This document shows, piece by piece, positions 27,001-35,370 of a DNA stretch of 64,000 nt. The notes below the pieces were generated by a model, which saw nothing but the letters and a program-made list of their open reading frames with translations, did no database searches and was not told where the DNA came from. The DNA comes from Heterocephalus glaber (Eukaryota > Chordata > Mammalia > Rodentia > Bathyergidae), in assembly GCF_000247695.1 (NCBI RefSeq), contig NW_004624776.1:10927344-10991343 (forward strand), given 5' to 3'. Made by a program: the position numbers and the translations under genes. The first letter of the stretch is position 1; every line of letters begins with the position of its first letter.

Positions 27001-30000
27001 GGTACCCCAACTCCCCCTGCCAAACGTTAACCCATAATGAATTCAATACATAGATGTAAGAGCTGAAACTCTTGAAGAAAACACAGGTGTAAATTCTCAT
27101 GACCTTGAATTAGGCAATAGTTTCTTAGATATCACACAAAAGGCACAAGCAACAAAAGAAACAAGTAGATAAACTGGACTTCATCAAAATTAAAAATGTG
27201 TGCTAGGGCCGGGGATTTAGCTCAATGGTTTCGCCACCTGCTGCACAAGCGCAAGGACCCCAGTTCGATCTCTGGTACCAAAAAAAAAAAAAAAAAAAAT
27301 GTGTGCTATAAGGGACAGCACTAAGAAAGCAAAAAGACTTGAATTAGAATATATATAAAGAACTCTTACAATCCAGTATATAAAAAGACAACCTAATTCA
27401 AAGAAGACAAAAAATCTGAATAGATACTTCTCCAAAGAAGATAAACAAAAGACCAAGAATCAGATGGAAAAGCTGCTCAACATCACTGTTTATTAGAGAA
27501 ATGGGAATCAGAACTGCAGTGAGATATCACCTCATACCCCCTAGGGTGACTAATAAGAAAGACAGACAATAACAGCATTGTCGAGGATATGGAGAAATGT
27601 GAAATCCTCATACATTTCTGGTGGGAATATAAACTAGTACAGCTGTTACGGGAAACAGTTTGGTAATTCCTCCAAGAGCTAAGCCATATGACCCAACAGT
27701 TCTACTCCTAAAGGAATGAAAAATATATGCACATAAAAACTAGCATGCCCATGTTCTGAGCAGCATTATTCTCAATAGCCAAAAGATGGAAACAACCCAA
27801 ATGTTCATTTACTGGTGAACTGATGGACAGAATGTGGTCTGTCCATACAATGAAATATTATTTGACCATAAAAAGGAGTAAAATATTGACACATTGTACA
27901 ATATAGATGATTTTTGAAGACATTATGCTAAGTAAAAGACTTCATTTTATGAAATGTCCATGAAATGTTTACCTCTTATAGATAAACCTATAAGAGACCA
28001 AAAGTAGATTAGTAGTGGTTACTTAGAGGTGGGATAAGGGGAATGACTGCTAATGGATGCATTGTTTTTGAGATGGGTAATAAAAATATTCTGTAAATTA
28101 TTGCATTGATGTTTGTATAACTCTGAACATACCAAAAACCATAAAATTGAGTATTTTAAATTGAATGAATCAAATGATATGTGAATTATATCTCAATAAG
28201 GCTACTGTTTTTAAAAAAGTTATTTGCTCAGTTGTAGAATCTAGGGTAATTTTATTTCCTTGTTACTTTATTATATTTTCTACAATGAGAAGGTTTTGCT
28301 GTAATGATCTGAAAAATAGATGATAAATTAGGAAAATTACAAATTCTATAGGTTTTATCATACAAATACCTGCTTCCTGCTCCCTCCAAAACTAATCCTT
28401 TCTTTCCTAACCTTTTATCTGATCCCCGTTGACCTTTTTCATTATATTACTTGGGAGAGCAACACATCTTTTCTCCCTTAAGGAAGGGAAAATGTTCAGT
28501 CCTAAGTTTCATTTCATCGTATAGCCCAAGGATAAGCACACTGTCTCTGTATATATTCTGGTACGTTTCACCTGAGTGAACTTTGCAAAGCTGTCTTTAT
28601 ATATAAAGCTGTGTAAATGTGAAATAGGACATATTAAAAAGAGCAAAGGGTCAAATGGTTTTTGAATTGGGAAGAACTGTAGAAATCTCTGATGCTCAAA
28701 GCAGAGAAGTGAACACGCCTGGGGTCTCTGCACAGTCAAACTCGGGCTATGGTTTGGGCTTCCGTTTGGTTCAAGGTGCCCCATGCCACATTTCTTGCTC
28801 TATATTATGGCATTATTTAAAATGATTAATTGTTTTAGGGTATCTTCCATTAATTGAACTTGTTTTTACACTTCGAAAATTTATGGGGATTTTTAAAAAA
28901 GTTCTTTCTCCTTATCTGAGTTATTAGAACTGTTTGTTGATTAGCTTATAAACAGAAATTACAGGGAAATAATCACTTGGTGGCAGAGATCAGTTTTCTG
29001 GTTTCTTCACATGAATAGGTGATGTGTTGCTGAATATCAATGGCATTGACTTGACAAACTTAAGTCACAGTGAGGCTGTTGCTATGCTGAAGGCCAGTGC
29101 TGCTTCCCCGGCTGTTGCCCTGAAAGCACTAGAGGTCCAGATTATCGAGGAGGCCACTCAGACCTCGGAGGAGCTGCCAAGTACTTTCAGTGAAAATGAG
29201 TACGATGCGAATTGGTCCCCATCATGGGTCATGTGGCTCGGGCTTCCAAGGTACTAATAGCTTTTTGGTTGTTTTACGGAATAGTCATACTTGCACCCTT
29301 TATCAGTGTGAAACACAGTTAACTTGCCCACGGTGGGATAAGCCTAAACTAGAATAGAATTCATGCCTCAGATAGGTAGGGATCTGAAAAGAGGATTTTT
29401 GGTTTTGAGGTTTTGTTTTGTTTTTTACAACAAAGGTGATTGACCAGTGTCAAATACGTGTATTCCATGCATCAAAACTGATTTTCTTTCTTCCCACTGA
29501 AACATAAACATGGGCTAAATGGTTGCTGTTAAACTCCTAGCTGATACTAAAGTGAGAGGTACCAGCCTTCAGAGGAGCAGTTCTCAACCTGACACCTGGA
29601 CCTATCCAGTGTAAGCTGGAAAGGCAGCACCAGTGGAGAAGAAGCCACTGCCCATGCTGTGCAGGTGCCCATGAGCCCGGCAGAGCCTCTGTTTCTCTAC
29701 TGATGGCAGGCAGGGTGGCCACATGATGGAGAAGTAGCCATAGTGCTCCCTTTAATCCTCATTGGTCAATGCCAGTCTGTCTGATTTGGCATATCTTTGT
29801 TCACAATATTTTCTGCCATGCCGGGCAGAGTGAGAAGGTGTTAGATGAGAATTAGGCAGTATTATGAAACCTGGTTTTGAGCCTACCTGTTCGGAAAGAA
29901 AATTGGTCCATAAGAGGCCATTGTTTGTCACAGAGGTCTCAGCTGTGTGCACTTATATCCAAGACCCACATGTCGGTAGCAGCTCTGCTTTCCTGAAAGG

Positions 30001-33000
30001 GAGGCTCTTCTGCTGCTTTTTGCTGGGGACATGTTTGTTGCAGAAGATTCAGAATAACTGAAATAACTGTCTCCAAACATCGAGGCCAGCATGTCTGGGA
30101 CCTTGGTCCACCCCAAAAGCTTCCGTACAAGTCCTTTGTCATCCATGAACTCAGAAACTAAAGCACAAATACATACTGCTTTACAGAATCCACATTATTA
30201 AGAAATTTTTTAATAGATTAAAAACAGGAGGGCTGGGGATTTAGCTCAGTGGTTTCACCGCCTGCTGCACAAGCGCAGGGACCCAAGTTCGATCCCCAGT
30301 ACCCAAAAAATAAATAAATAAATAAAAATAAAAACAGGAAGTCTTTTTTTAGAGGCCTGTAGGTCTAACTTCACTTAATAATGAAAAACTATTATAAAAA
30401 GATACTTTATGGAAATCATTTTCTAGTTATTTGCAGTGTGTGGGCGGGGTGGGGCCCAGGGTCTTAAGAATGCTAGGAAGGTGCCCTACTACTAAGCCAT
30501 ACCACCAGCCCTCTACCTTCTTTTGGAAAGCTACACTATTGGTCATTTTCTTCTTTGATTTGAGTGCTAAGAGCAGCAGTACTAGCCCTCTTTCATGTCA
30601 CTTTGTAATTTCTCTTATAGATACAAATGATTATTAGAATTGAGGATGTTGTTGACAATGCAGCAAGCAAATTATCAGCACGTAATATTTTTATACAGAT
30701 TTCTGAGATTTCATCTGAAACCAGCTATATTTAAGCTTCCTGCTTGTATGTGTTTATGCCTATGTCTTCACTTGGAAAGAGAAGACTAGAAAAAGTTAGA
30801 GAAATGCAAGTCTTCCTAGCACTACACCTGTGCTACAAAATGGACTGTCAGTAACAGTCAGGCTAGGAGGTGTGGCTCAGCAGTAAAGCACTTGCCTAGC
30901 ATATACAAGGCCGTGAGTTCCATCCTTAGCGCCAGTAACAATAACAACAGTAATAATAATGGCAAAAGGAAATAAAGTAGTAGCCCTCTTTCTCTGTTTC
31001 CAAGAATGGAAGGTATACTGTGTTGTGGGGTCATAACATAGGTGAACAGGTTGTGAATGCCTCCATATTTTTTCTTTTTGTGTTTGTTCACAGTGCCCTT
31101 CACAACTGCCATGATATAGTTTTACGAAGAAGCTACTTGGGAAGCTGGGGCTTCAGTATTGTTGGTGGATATGAAGAGAACCACACCAATCAACCTTTCT
31201 TCATTAAAACTATTGTCTTGGGAACTCCTGCTTATTACGATGGGAGGTTAAAGTGAGTCTTGTTGTAATATAACTTATGTTTGACATGCTGAGCGTGATC
31301 TAGCTCAGGGGTCAGTACTCTATCCAGCCTGTGATCTGCTTTTGTAAATAAAGTTTTATTGCAATGTAGCCACACTCATTCTTATACCACCTGTGGCTGC
31401 TTCTGCACAGGTTTGAGTTGTCCTGGCAGAGACGTATGGTTCATAAAGCCTAAAGTATTTACTGTCAGGTTTGTTTTTTTTTTTAACTTTTGTTTTTTGA
31501 TACCAGGGATCAAACTCAGGACCTTGTGCTTGTGAAGCAGGTGAGGCACCACTGAGCCAAATCCCCAGCCCTACTGTCAGGCTTTTCACAAAAAAAGTTT
31601 GCCAACCCCTAATTTAGACTTAAGTATTACTCTTAGCATCTTGTTACTTAGAACTATATTTTATTTATCTGATGACCAGAACTGAACCTGAGTCATTTTA
31701 TTGGGTACACTGTGACCTAATAATGAGCTCAAAGCATTTTTTCTATCCCACCTACTCAGGTTCAGTCTCGCCACAAGATGACTCGACTTTATTTTTCTCC
31801 ATAGCACTAATCTCTACCTGATACTGTATTTACACAGGATCTGTGAGGAAAGGATTTTGTTGCATTTGTTGTTGTACCTCTAGCAGTCATATTTGATGAA
31901 TGAATGTACAGTAGGTTATGGTATGCCAGGCACAGTGCTAAGGGATGCATGCATTATTTAATCTTAGCAACCTTACAAGTTAAGGTTCCTATTCCTCTTT
32001 TACACACAAGATAACTAAGGCTTAGAAAGGCTAAGAAACTTGCCCAGGTTCGAATAGCTGAAAATGGTTGATTGGCATTCACACACAGGACTGTCTGGCT
32101 CAGAGCCCTGGCCACTATGCCTTCTGCTAACTGCCACCACTACACAGAAAGCACTCAGCCAGCATGCAGCCTCTTCTATTTCAAAGCTCAGGCACCAGGA
32201 GAAGAAAGAAAAGATGTGTCAAGGGATTGGCACCAACAGAGAAGAGGTGATTGATTGTAATCCTTAGTGCCTAAATAGAAGAATCAGTTCTTTAAAAAGT
32301 AGATGTCAACATACTAGAAAGAATGCTGCACACACACAGAGATTGCACTGCCTGCAAAGAAAAAGTGACACCTAAATAACACTGCAAAAAGTTCATCAGA
32401 AGAATGCTCCAGATCAGTCTTTATTGATAAATATGAAAAAAATCATTATTTTAGAATGAATAAATATTCTTTTAGCTAAGTTATCAGCCAAGCTCAGTTC
32501 ATTAGTAATAGTCAAAATAATAACCATCAGGCTGAGGGATATCACTCAGTAAGAGAGCATTTGACTGGTATGTATGTAGCCCCAGGTTCATTCCCTAGCA
32601 CTACAAATAATAGCAATAATAATAACAATAACAGCCAACTTTCTATACATGCATTATCCCACAATTGATTTATTTTTGTAGTGCTGGTAGTTGAAACTAG
32701 CTAAGGTCTTGCATCAAGCTAGACAGGGGCTCTACTACCCAGCTACATCCCTAGATATTTGGGACTTTTTAAAGAACAGATTGACTCACCTAATTATATC
32801 TTACCTTGTTCAAAACTTATTCTGCTTGTTCCTGAAGTTTGCCTACCTGTTTTGGGAGAATTGTTGCAGGAGTATTCTTGATTGGCAAGTGAAAGCCAGT
32901 GTGGGCTTATTAATTGTCTCTCAAAGTAGTTAATAGACCCTCGTTGACAGTAAATCAGTAAATAAAATTGTGATTTTCATGCTAAACCATTGGTTTAATG

Positions 33001-33194
33001 TTTTTAACACTGTTAAAATAGTAACATTCTGCTTCTGTTTCTATTTGTCTTTGTCCAGATGTGGAGACATGATTGTTGCCGTAAATGGCCTATCTACCGT
33101 GGGTATGAGCCATTCTGCACTGGTTCCCATGTTGAAAGAACAGAGGAACAAAGTCACCTTGACCGTTATTTGTTGGCCTGGCAGCCTTGTATAG
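11759..33194 (+). CDS. LNX2: LNX2 (Ligand of Numb-protein X 2), 3' eight coding exons, partial
   Basis: LNX2 is a scaffold of the LNX family: an N-terminal RING E3 ubiquitin-ligase module followed by four PDZ domains, acting on Numb and on membrane proteins at cell junctions. The coding exons are 11759-12012, 13332-13531, 18696-19064, 22316-22456, 26147-26324, 29019-29250, 31094-31252 and 33059-33194, all with AG acceptors and GT donors and with matching phases. Together they give 555 residues and a TAG stop. Counting the first whole codon as residue 1, NPAF is at 74-77, PDZ1 about 97-182, PDZ2 203-288, PDZ3 333-420 and PDZ4 464-551. The RING part lies 5' of the window. With a normal full length of about 690 residues, about 135 are missing, which fits one upstream coding exon. 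No frameshift or internal stop is seen, so the gene looks intact. The paralogue LNX1 is the only real alternative; NPAF rather than NPAY and the WPGSLV terminus favour LNX2. Confidence 0.96.
12355..12570 (+). mobile_element. MIR SINE, plus strand, in an LNX2 intron
   Basis: GTGCTTACTCTATGTCAGATACTGT followed by TTGAGATTAAATGATCAAGC, CATACAGCCAGTAGGTGATG and CAGTCTCTGGCTCC follows the MIR consensus order. Confidence 0.7.
13002..13149 (-). mobile_element. B1 SINE, minus strand
   Basis: A T-run precedes GACAAGATCTCACTAGATAA, GGGCTGGCCATGAACTTATT and CATGCCTGGAGCCACCATGCC, a reverse B1. Confidence 0.85.
13332..13531 (+). CDS. LNX2: LNX2 exon: first half of PDZ1
   Basis: The acceptor AG is at 13330-13331 and the donor GT at 13532-13533. 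It encodes window residues 86-151, running from [17 protein letters not shown] to GDQILQ. It holds the first strands of PDZ1 with the carboxylate-binding loop LGIS (residues 111-114) followed by IVGG. Length is 200 bases; it enters in phase 1 and ends on a whole codon. The upstream ORF extension to 13250 is intron. Confidence 0.95.
13982..14047 (-). mobile_element. Old ID-like SINE, minus strand
   Basis: GGTACTAGGGATTGAACCTGGGCC to CAGCTATATCCCCAGCCC is a reverse ID element (B box then A box), older than the neighbour at 14146. Confidence 0.75.
14146..14225 (-). mobile_element. Young ID-like SINE, minus strand, 5'-truncated
   Basis: A T-tail, then GTACCGGGGATTGAACTCGGG to CCACTGAGCC. The duplication TGCTGCACTTT flanks it at 14135-14145 and 14226-14236. 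Confidence 0.85.
14840..14945 (+). mobile_element. L2 fragment
   Basis: TGTTCTAGGCACTGTACTAC, TAGGGATACACTTAAAAGC and TCATAGAATGTACAGTCTAGTGGG follow the L2 3' consensus. Confidence 0.6.
16733..16817 (-). mobile_element. Young ID-like SINE, minus strand
   Basis: A T-tail, then GGTACCGGGGATCAAACTCAG to GAGCTAAATCCCTGGCCC. Flanks TCTTTTGCT and TCTTTTGTT are the probable target duplication. Confidence 0.85.
17802..17950 (+). mobile_element. B1 SINE, plus strand
   Basis: GCCAGGCATGGTGGCACTTGCC, TTGAGGCAGGAGGATCACC, AAGGCCAGCCTGGACTACAT and a second partly repeated GTGAGTTCAGGCCCAGTCTG are followed by CAGTGAGACCCTGTC and an (AAAT)n tail. Confidence 0.9.
18320..18500 (+). mobile_element. MIR SINE, plus strand
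   Basis: AAATTTTACAGATGAAGAAACAC and GAGGTTATCAGTTAGTAAATGG follow the MIR core. It lies about 200 bases before the PDZ1/PDZ2 exon. Confidence 0.65.
18696..19064 (+). CDS. LNX2: LNX2 exon: end of PDZ1 and most of PDZ2
   Basis: The acceptor AG is at 18694-18695, after a T-rich tract, and the donor GTAAAT follows 19064. This 369-base exon is exactly 123 codons (residues 152-274). [17 protein letters not shown] closes PDZ1. A Ser-rich linker ([12 protein letters not shown]) follows, then PDZ2 with loop LGIK (residues 217-220), [14 protein letters not shown] and the helix [10 protein letters not shown]. The minus-strand ORFs over this exon are shadows of it. Confidence 0.95.
19483..19600 (+). 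mobile_element. Degraded B1-like SINE, plus strand
   Basis: ACTTACAGTCCCAGCTGCTC, GTTCAAGACCAGCCTTGGC and AAAGAGACCCCATCTTTAC are B1-type blocks. The minus-strand ORF here is repeat-derived. Confidence 0.6.
19621..19703 (-). mobile_element. Young ID-like SINE, minus strand
   Basis: GGTACCAGGGATCGAACTCAGG to AGCTAAATCCTCGGCCC. The duplication GGAATTCAAAGTGGTTTGA at 19602-19620 recurs imperfectly at 19704-19723. Confidence 0.85.
20410..20694. other. Assembly gap (285 Ns)
   Basis: A run of N lies inside an LNX2 intron, just before a B1. The true length and content are unknown, and ORFs across it are meaningless. Confidence 0.99.
20705..20805 (+). mobile_element. B1 SINE, plus strand, partly in the gap
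   Basis: GTGACACACACCTATAATC, GGAGACTGAGGCAAGAGGATT, GAGACCAGCCTGGACTACAG and CAAGACCCTGTCTGGG. The expected first bases may be inside the gap. Confidence 0.8.
21160..21305 (-). mobile_element. B1-dID SINE, minus strand, truncated
   Basis: An ID-like part (CAATACTGAGGGTTGAACTC to GAGCTATATCCCCAATCCCC) is followed by a reverse B1 part (GAAACAGGGTCTTGCCAAGT to TCTCCTGCCTCTGCCTCC). Confidence 0.75.
21954..22040 (+). mobile_element. Young ID-like SINE, plus strand
   Basis: GGGCCTGGGATTTAGCTCAGTAG to GAGTTCGATCGCCGGTACC plus an A-tail. The AAAAACAAGGACA duplication is at 21941-21953 and again after the tail. Confidence 0.9.
22164..22178. repeat. (GT)n microsatellite
   Basis: A short GT run lies about 140 bases before the PDZ2/linker exon. 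Confidence 0.85.
22316..22456 (+). CDS. LNX2: LNX2 exon: end of PDZ2 and the PDZ2-PDZ3 linker
   Basis: The acceptor is TTTTCTCCAG ending at 22315 and the donor GTAAAG follows 22456. It has 47 whole codons (residues 275-321). [14 protein letters not shown] gives the last strand of PDZ2. The rest is a low-complexity linker rich in Ser, His, Gln and Gly, ending NRPSSHK. The linker is probably disordered and is the least conserved stretch of the protein seen here. Confidence 0.94.
22457..24540 (+). other. LNX2: LNX2 intron stretch without recognised repeats
   Basis: About 2.1 kb of AT-rich intron in which I see no SINE, L1 or other named repeat, unlike the rest of the gene. There is no ORF of note. 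It could contain conserved intronic sequence or very old repeats that I cannot see. Confidence 0.45.
24545..24634 (+). mobile_element. Older ID-like SINE, plus strand
   Basis: GGTGATATAGCTCAGTGGTTGCC to GGGTTCAATCCCCAGCACTAAAC with an (AAAC)n tail. TACAAGTAGTT flanks it on both sides. Confidence 0.75.
25035..25197 (-). mobile_element. B1-dID SINE, minus strand
   Basis: ACACTGAGCTACATCTCCAGCCC is followed by TTGAGACAGAGCCTCTCTTG, GCAACAGCCTCCAGAGAGCTG and CATCATACCCAGC. Confidence 0.75.
25205..25390 (-). mobile_element. MIR SINE, minus strand
   Basis: GACCTCTGAGCTTGTTTCCGCATCAATAAAATGG, GGATTAAATTAAATAATGC and AATAAATGACAGCTATTATTAT match reverse MIR. Confidence 0.75.
26147..26324 (+). CDS. 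LNX2: LNX2 exon: first part of PDZ3
   Basis: The acceptor AG is at 26145-26146 and the donor GTAAAA follows 26324. It encodes residues 322-380 plus one base of Gly381. [19 protein letters not shown] leads into PDZ3 with loop LGMT (residues 344-347), then [18 protein letters not shown] and the ARDGRIKR turn. Cys326 and Cys329 form a CxxC just before the domain; whether this matters is unknown. Confidence 0.95.
26933..27022 (+). mobile_element. ID-like SINE, plus strand, nested in L1
   Basis: GGGCCGAGGATTTAGCTCAGTGG to CAATCCCTGGTACCCC. The flanks AAAGTTAACCCA and AAACGTTAACCCA form its target duplication. Confidence 0.85.
27206..27299 (+). mobile_element. Young ID-like SINE, plus strand, nested in L1
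   Basis: GGGCCGGGGATTTAGCTCAATGG to TTCGATCTCTGGTACC plus a long A-tail. The 14-bp duplication AAAAATGTGTGCTA is intact at 27192-27205 and 27295-27308. Confidence 0.92.
28216..29018 (+). other. LNX2: LNX2 intron segment, nothing recognised
   Basis: Intron between the L1 fragment and the PDZ3-end exon. The 91-codon minus-strand ORF at 28509-28784 resembles nothing I know. Confidence 0.5.
29019..29250 (+). CDS. LNX2: LNX2 exon: end of PDZ3 and the linker to PDZ4
   Basis: The acceptor AG is at 29017-29018 and the donor GTACTA at 29251. Two bases complete Gly381, followed by 76 codons (382-457) and two bases of Ser458. It contains [20 protein letters not shown] (the last helix of PDZ3), the [10 protein letters not shown] strand, an acidic linker ([20 protein letters not shown]) and the LNX-typical [12 protein letters not shown] block before PDZ4. 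Confidence 0.95.
30230..30325 (+). mobile_element. Young ID-like SINE, plus strand
   Basis: GGGCTGGGGATTTAGCTCAGTGG to TTCGATCCCCAGTACC with an (AAAT)n tail. AAAACAGGA flanks it on both sides. Confidence 0.88.
30433..30511 (-). mobile_element. Old ID-like remnant, minus strand
   Basis: GGGCCCAGGGTCTTAAGAATGC to ACTAAGCCATACCACCAGCCC resembles a worn reverse ID element. Confidence 0.5.
30861..30962 (+). mobile_element. Older ID SINE, plus strand
   Basis: GGCTAGGAGGTGTGGCTCAGCAG, AGCACTTGCCTAGC and GTGAGTTCCATCCTTAGCGCC with an (AAY)n tail. Confidence 0.75.
31094..31252 (+). CDS. LNX2: LNX2 exon: first part of PDZ4
   Basis: The acceptor is TTCACAG ending at 31093 and the donor GTGAGT follows 31252. 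It encodes residues 459-510 with split codons at both ends. [20 protein letters not shown] starts PDZ4, with the binding loop WGFS at residues 476-479. It continues [15 protein letters not shown] to YYDGRLK. Length is 159 bases. Confidence 0.95.
31300..31612. mobile_element. hAT-Charlie-type non-autonomous DNA transposon, split by a SINE
   Basis: It starts CAGGGGTCAG and ends CCAACCCCT, an inverted-terminal arrangement. The interior AAATAAAGTTTTATTGCAATG and CATAAAGCCTAAAGTATTTACTGTC is a well-known mammalian hAT relic. The SINE at 31470-31571 is nested in it. Confidence 0.65.
31470..31571 (-). mobile_element. ID-like SINE, minus strand, nested in the DNA transposon
   Basis: A T-rich tail, then GATACCAGGGATCAAACTCAGG to CAAATCCCCAGCCC. 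The 10-bp duplication TACTGTCAGG is at 31460-31469 and 31572-31581. Confidence 0.9.
31918..32125 (+). mobile_element. MIR SINE, plus strand
   Basis: GGTATGCCAGGCACAGTGCTAAG, ACACAAGATAACTAAGGCTTAG, AAGAAACTTGCCCAGGTTCG and CTGTCTGGCTCAGAGCCCTGG follow MIR from end to end. Confidence 0.8.
32530..32633 (+). mobile_element. Older ID SINE, plus strand
   Basis: GGCTGAGGGATATCACTCAGTAAG to CCCAGGTTCATTCCCTAGCACTAC with an (AAY)n tail. Confidence 0.7.
32671..32755 (-). mobile_element. Older ID SINE, minus strand
   Basis: TTTTTGTAGTGCTGGTAGTTGAAAC to CCCAGCTACATCCCTAG, a worn reverse ID about 300 bases before the last LNX2 exon. Confidence 0.65.
33059..33194 (+). CDS. LNX2: LNX2 terminal coding exon: end of PDZ4 and stop
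   Basis: The acceptor is TTTGTCCAG ending at 33058. It encodes residues 512-555: [20 protein letters not shown], then the last strand [15 protein letters not shown] and TAG at 33192-33194. The final Ser-Leu-Val fits a class I PDZ ligand (S/T-x-hydrophobic), so self- or cross-binding of the tail is possible but inferred. The 3' UTR follows in the same exon. Confidence 0.96.
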
Positions 33195-33792
33195 ATTTTT
33201 GAAATTGGTTTCCAGTCTTCCTTCTTCTTTTTTTAGGTTTTTTAAAGAAAACCCTTTGGTTGCATTGTGTTAGGAGATACTGGCACAGCTGGTAGACCCA
33301 GGGCCCAAAACAATTAAGGTCATCTTTTGATTTTTATTTAAATGGTTTCCTAAAGTTAGCTACAATTCTTTCAACTTGGAAACAGTCTTCCACTAACCCT
33401 GGTGAGTTTATATTTTCAGAATTCAAACTCTCAGGCCTATAGTAATGAATAAAGCCCACCCAAACGGGTGACCCAGCCACTGAATTAAAGTGGTGGTTCT
33501 TTGTTTTCAGTAACTGAATCATAAAATGAGTTATATGTCCCCCCAAGACTGATGTCAATGCAGCCATAAACAATTGCATTTAGTGCTGCTGTCACGGGCA
33601 ATGACATGAATGGATACATTTTAAATTTGAGTGATAACCATTGCTTGTTTTTCATTGGTGCCAACATTTCAACACTTCATACTGTTTAGAAAGTGATTTT
33701 TCTGGTTTATCTTATTTCTACTAGATGATGACGTAAGTCTGACAGTGCTAAAGATTTCTTTTTAAATATGTACCTTTATTAGAAGTGTAGAG

Positions 33793-33798
33793 AATAAA
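33793..33798 (+). promoter_or_regulatory. LNX2: Candidate proximal polyadenylation signal AATAAA
   Basis: A canonical hexamer about 600 bases after the stop. It could give a short 3' UTR isoform; the downstream T-richness is weak. Confidence 0.3.
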
Positions 33799-34075
33799 AG
33801 CTAATGTGATCTATTATCCAGAGACAAAGGAGTTGGGAGGTTATTATACCCTAATGCAGAAATGGGTAAAGCCGCACTTACTTTAACAGTCCAAAGGCAT
33901 TCAAGATTCATTTCCAAAGGAACGTTTTGCTACATAGGAAATTTTTTAAGCTGTTTTTGCTAAAAATCATTTCTAGAGTTTGTATTATATTTATCAGCAA
34001 TCTTGTCTGGAAATTTTTTTGTGATTTATCCAATTAAGCTAGATGATAAAGCTAAAACCACATTGCTATTAAATA

Positions 34076-34098
34076 CATATATATATATATATATATAT
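34076..34098. repeat. (AT)n microsatellite in the LNX2 3' UTR
   Basis: About 11 AT units, inside the probable 3' UTR. Confidence 0.9.
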
Positions 34099-34644
34099 CA
34101 ATCACAGCTAAGTAGAAGTGAGACCTTTTTATTTTATTCAAATAGCCTTTCTTGAGTGTTTTAGAAGCCCTTCGTTTTCCCATTTTTCTTATGAACTTGT
34201 TTCAAGCAAAAGACTGAAAAGCTCTGTTTTTTGTTTTGTTTTTTTAAAATCTGAAATAGTGGGTTTTATATGTTAATATCTTTCAGTCCACTCTTGGTCA
34301 CTGGACTATTTCATATTTTTAAAATAGTTTTGAAAACTGTCTCATCCCATATTCAACACAGTTGTGCTTTGAACACATAAGAAAGTTAAAAAAAAATCTT
34401 TACTAATATTATGCATACTTGAAAAAAGTTTCACTTAGAGACCTAGTTCAGAATCTGAGCTAATTTCCAAGTGACCTCTGTAATAAATGGTATTGATAAT
34501 CATAGAATGTATTTCAAATACTACAGTATATTATGAAGCATGACCACTTCATTTTCAAACGCATTGCTGTGGTTTATTATATCTGTAGCATCTTATTGAT
34601 TATTCCAGTTAGCTTTATAATGCTTTGTAAAAACATATCTCTTT

Positions 34645-34726
34645 CAGGGCCAGGGATTTAGCTCAGTGGTTCTGCCGCCTGCCTCGCAAGCGCAAGGTCC
34701 TGAGTTCGATCCCTGGTACCAAAAAA
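34645..34726 (+). mobile_element. Young ID-like SINE inserted in the LNX2 3' UTR, plus strand
   Basis: GGGCCAGGGATTTAGCTCAGTGG to TTCGATCCCTGGTACC plus an A-tail. The 16-bp duplication AAAAACATATCTCTTT is identical at 34629-34644 and 34727-34742. In the UTR it would be carried in sense orientation in the mRNA. Confidence 0.92.
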
Positions 34727-35364
34727 AAAAACATATCTCTTTGGAATAAACAAGAATTGGCGACAATAATCGCTACTGACTTGTTCAACCCTGCAGCAAC
34801 ACTGTATAGTCGATACTTAATCAGGATACAGTGAAATGCCCCATGCAGTATATTACTGTTACATGAAGATTGGCTTTTCAAGCAATTTGATATTGAAATG
34901 CTTTGATATTCTAATTGACTTGGAACAAGTTTTTTTTCTGTTCCCCAAATAGAATTTTGTAACCAACATTGCTATTTTTTTTAAAGTTTTTAAGAATGTG
35001 TCATTTCTTAGGGGTTGGGCATCCATCAACAAATAGCATAATTGCTACTTGGTCATATGTAAAATACACTGAACCTGGTGGTCTAATGAGTATTTTGAAA
35101 GAATTTTTTTCAGTATTTTTATCATGGAAATCTGGGAATCAGCCAACACAATAGAGTTATAAGGAGCGACTATAGCTTTTGATCAGAATGATATTTGGTG
35201 ATGGAGACCTGTTCATAATTTATTGTTGCTGTTGAAATGTTTGAATTTTCTCACTTAAGTTCTTACAGTTAAATATTTTGATTTGTTCTGTGCCTTCTGT
35301 TTAAATTATTTCAGGATTTTTTCAGATATGTTTAAATAATGGTGTAATAATCATTCAGGGTGGA

Positions 35365-35370
35365 AATAAA
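35365..35370 (+). promoter_or_regulatory. LNX2: Candidate distal polyadenylation signal AATAAA of LNX2
   Basis: A canonical hexamer is followed about 25-65 bases later by a strongly T/GT-rich tract (35397-35450), as expected for a downstream element. Much of that tract is the tail of a minus-strand SINE. Confidence 0.45.

Larger units (their letters stand above)
26895..28215 (+). mobile_element. L1 fragment (end of ORF2 and 3' end), plus strand, with two nested SINEs
   Basis: Successive L1 ORF2 blocks are visible: TTTCTTAGATATCACACAAAA, the region around CTGCTCAACATCACTG, GTGAGATATCACCTCATACC, AATAGCCAAAAGATGGAAAC and ATACAATGAAATATTATTTG. It is interrupted by SINEs at 26933-27022 and 27206-27299. 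It is degraded by stops and codes for nothing intact. Confidence 0.85.

Noticed and set aside
26895..28215. Active L1 element
   Set aside because: It is only a 3' fragment, with many stops and two SINE insertions.
11759..33194. Assignment to LNX1 (4q12-type locus next to FIP1L1)
   Set aside because: The motif is NPAF rather than NPAY and the C-terminus is WPGSLV. No FIP1L1 exon is seen on the minus strand downstream.
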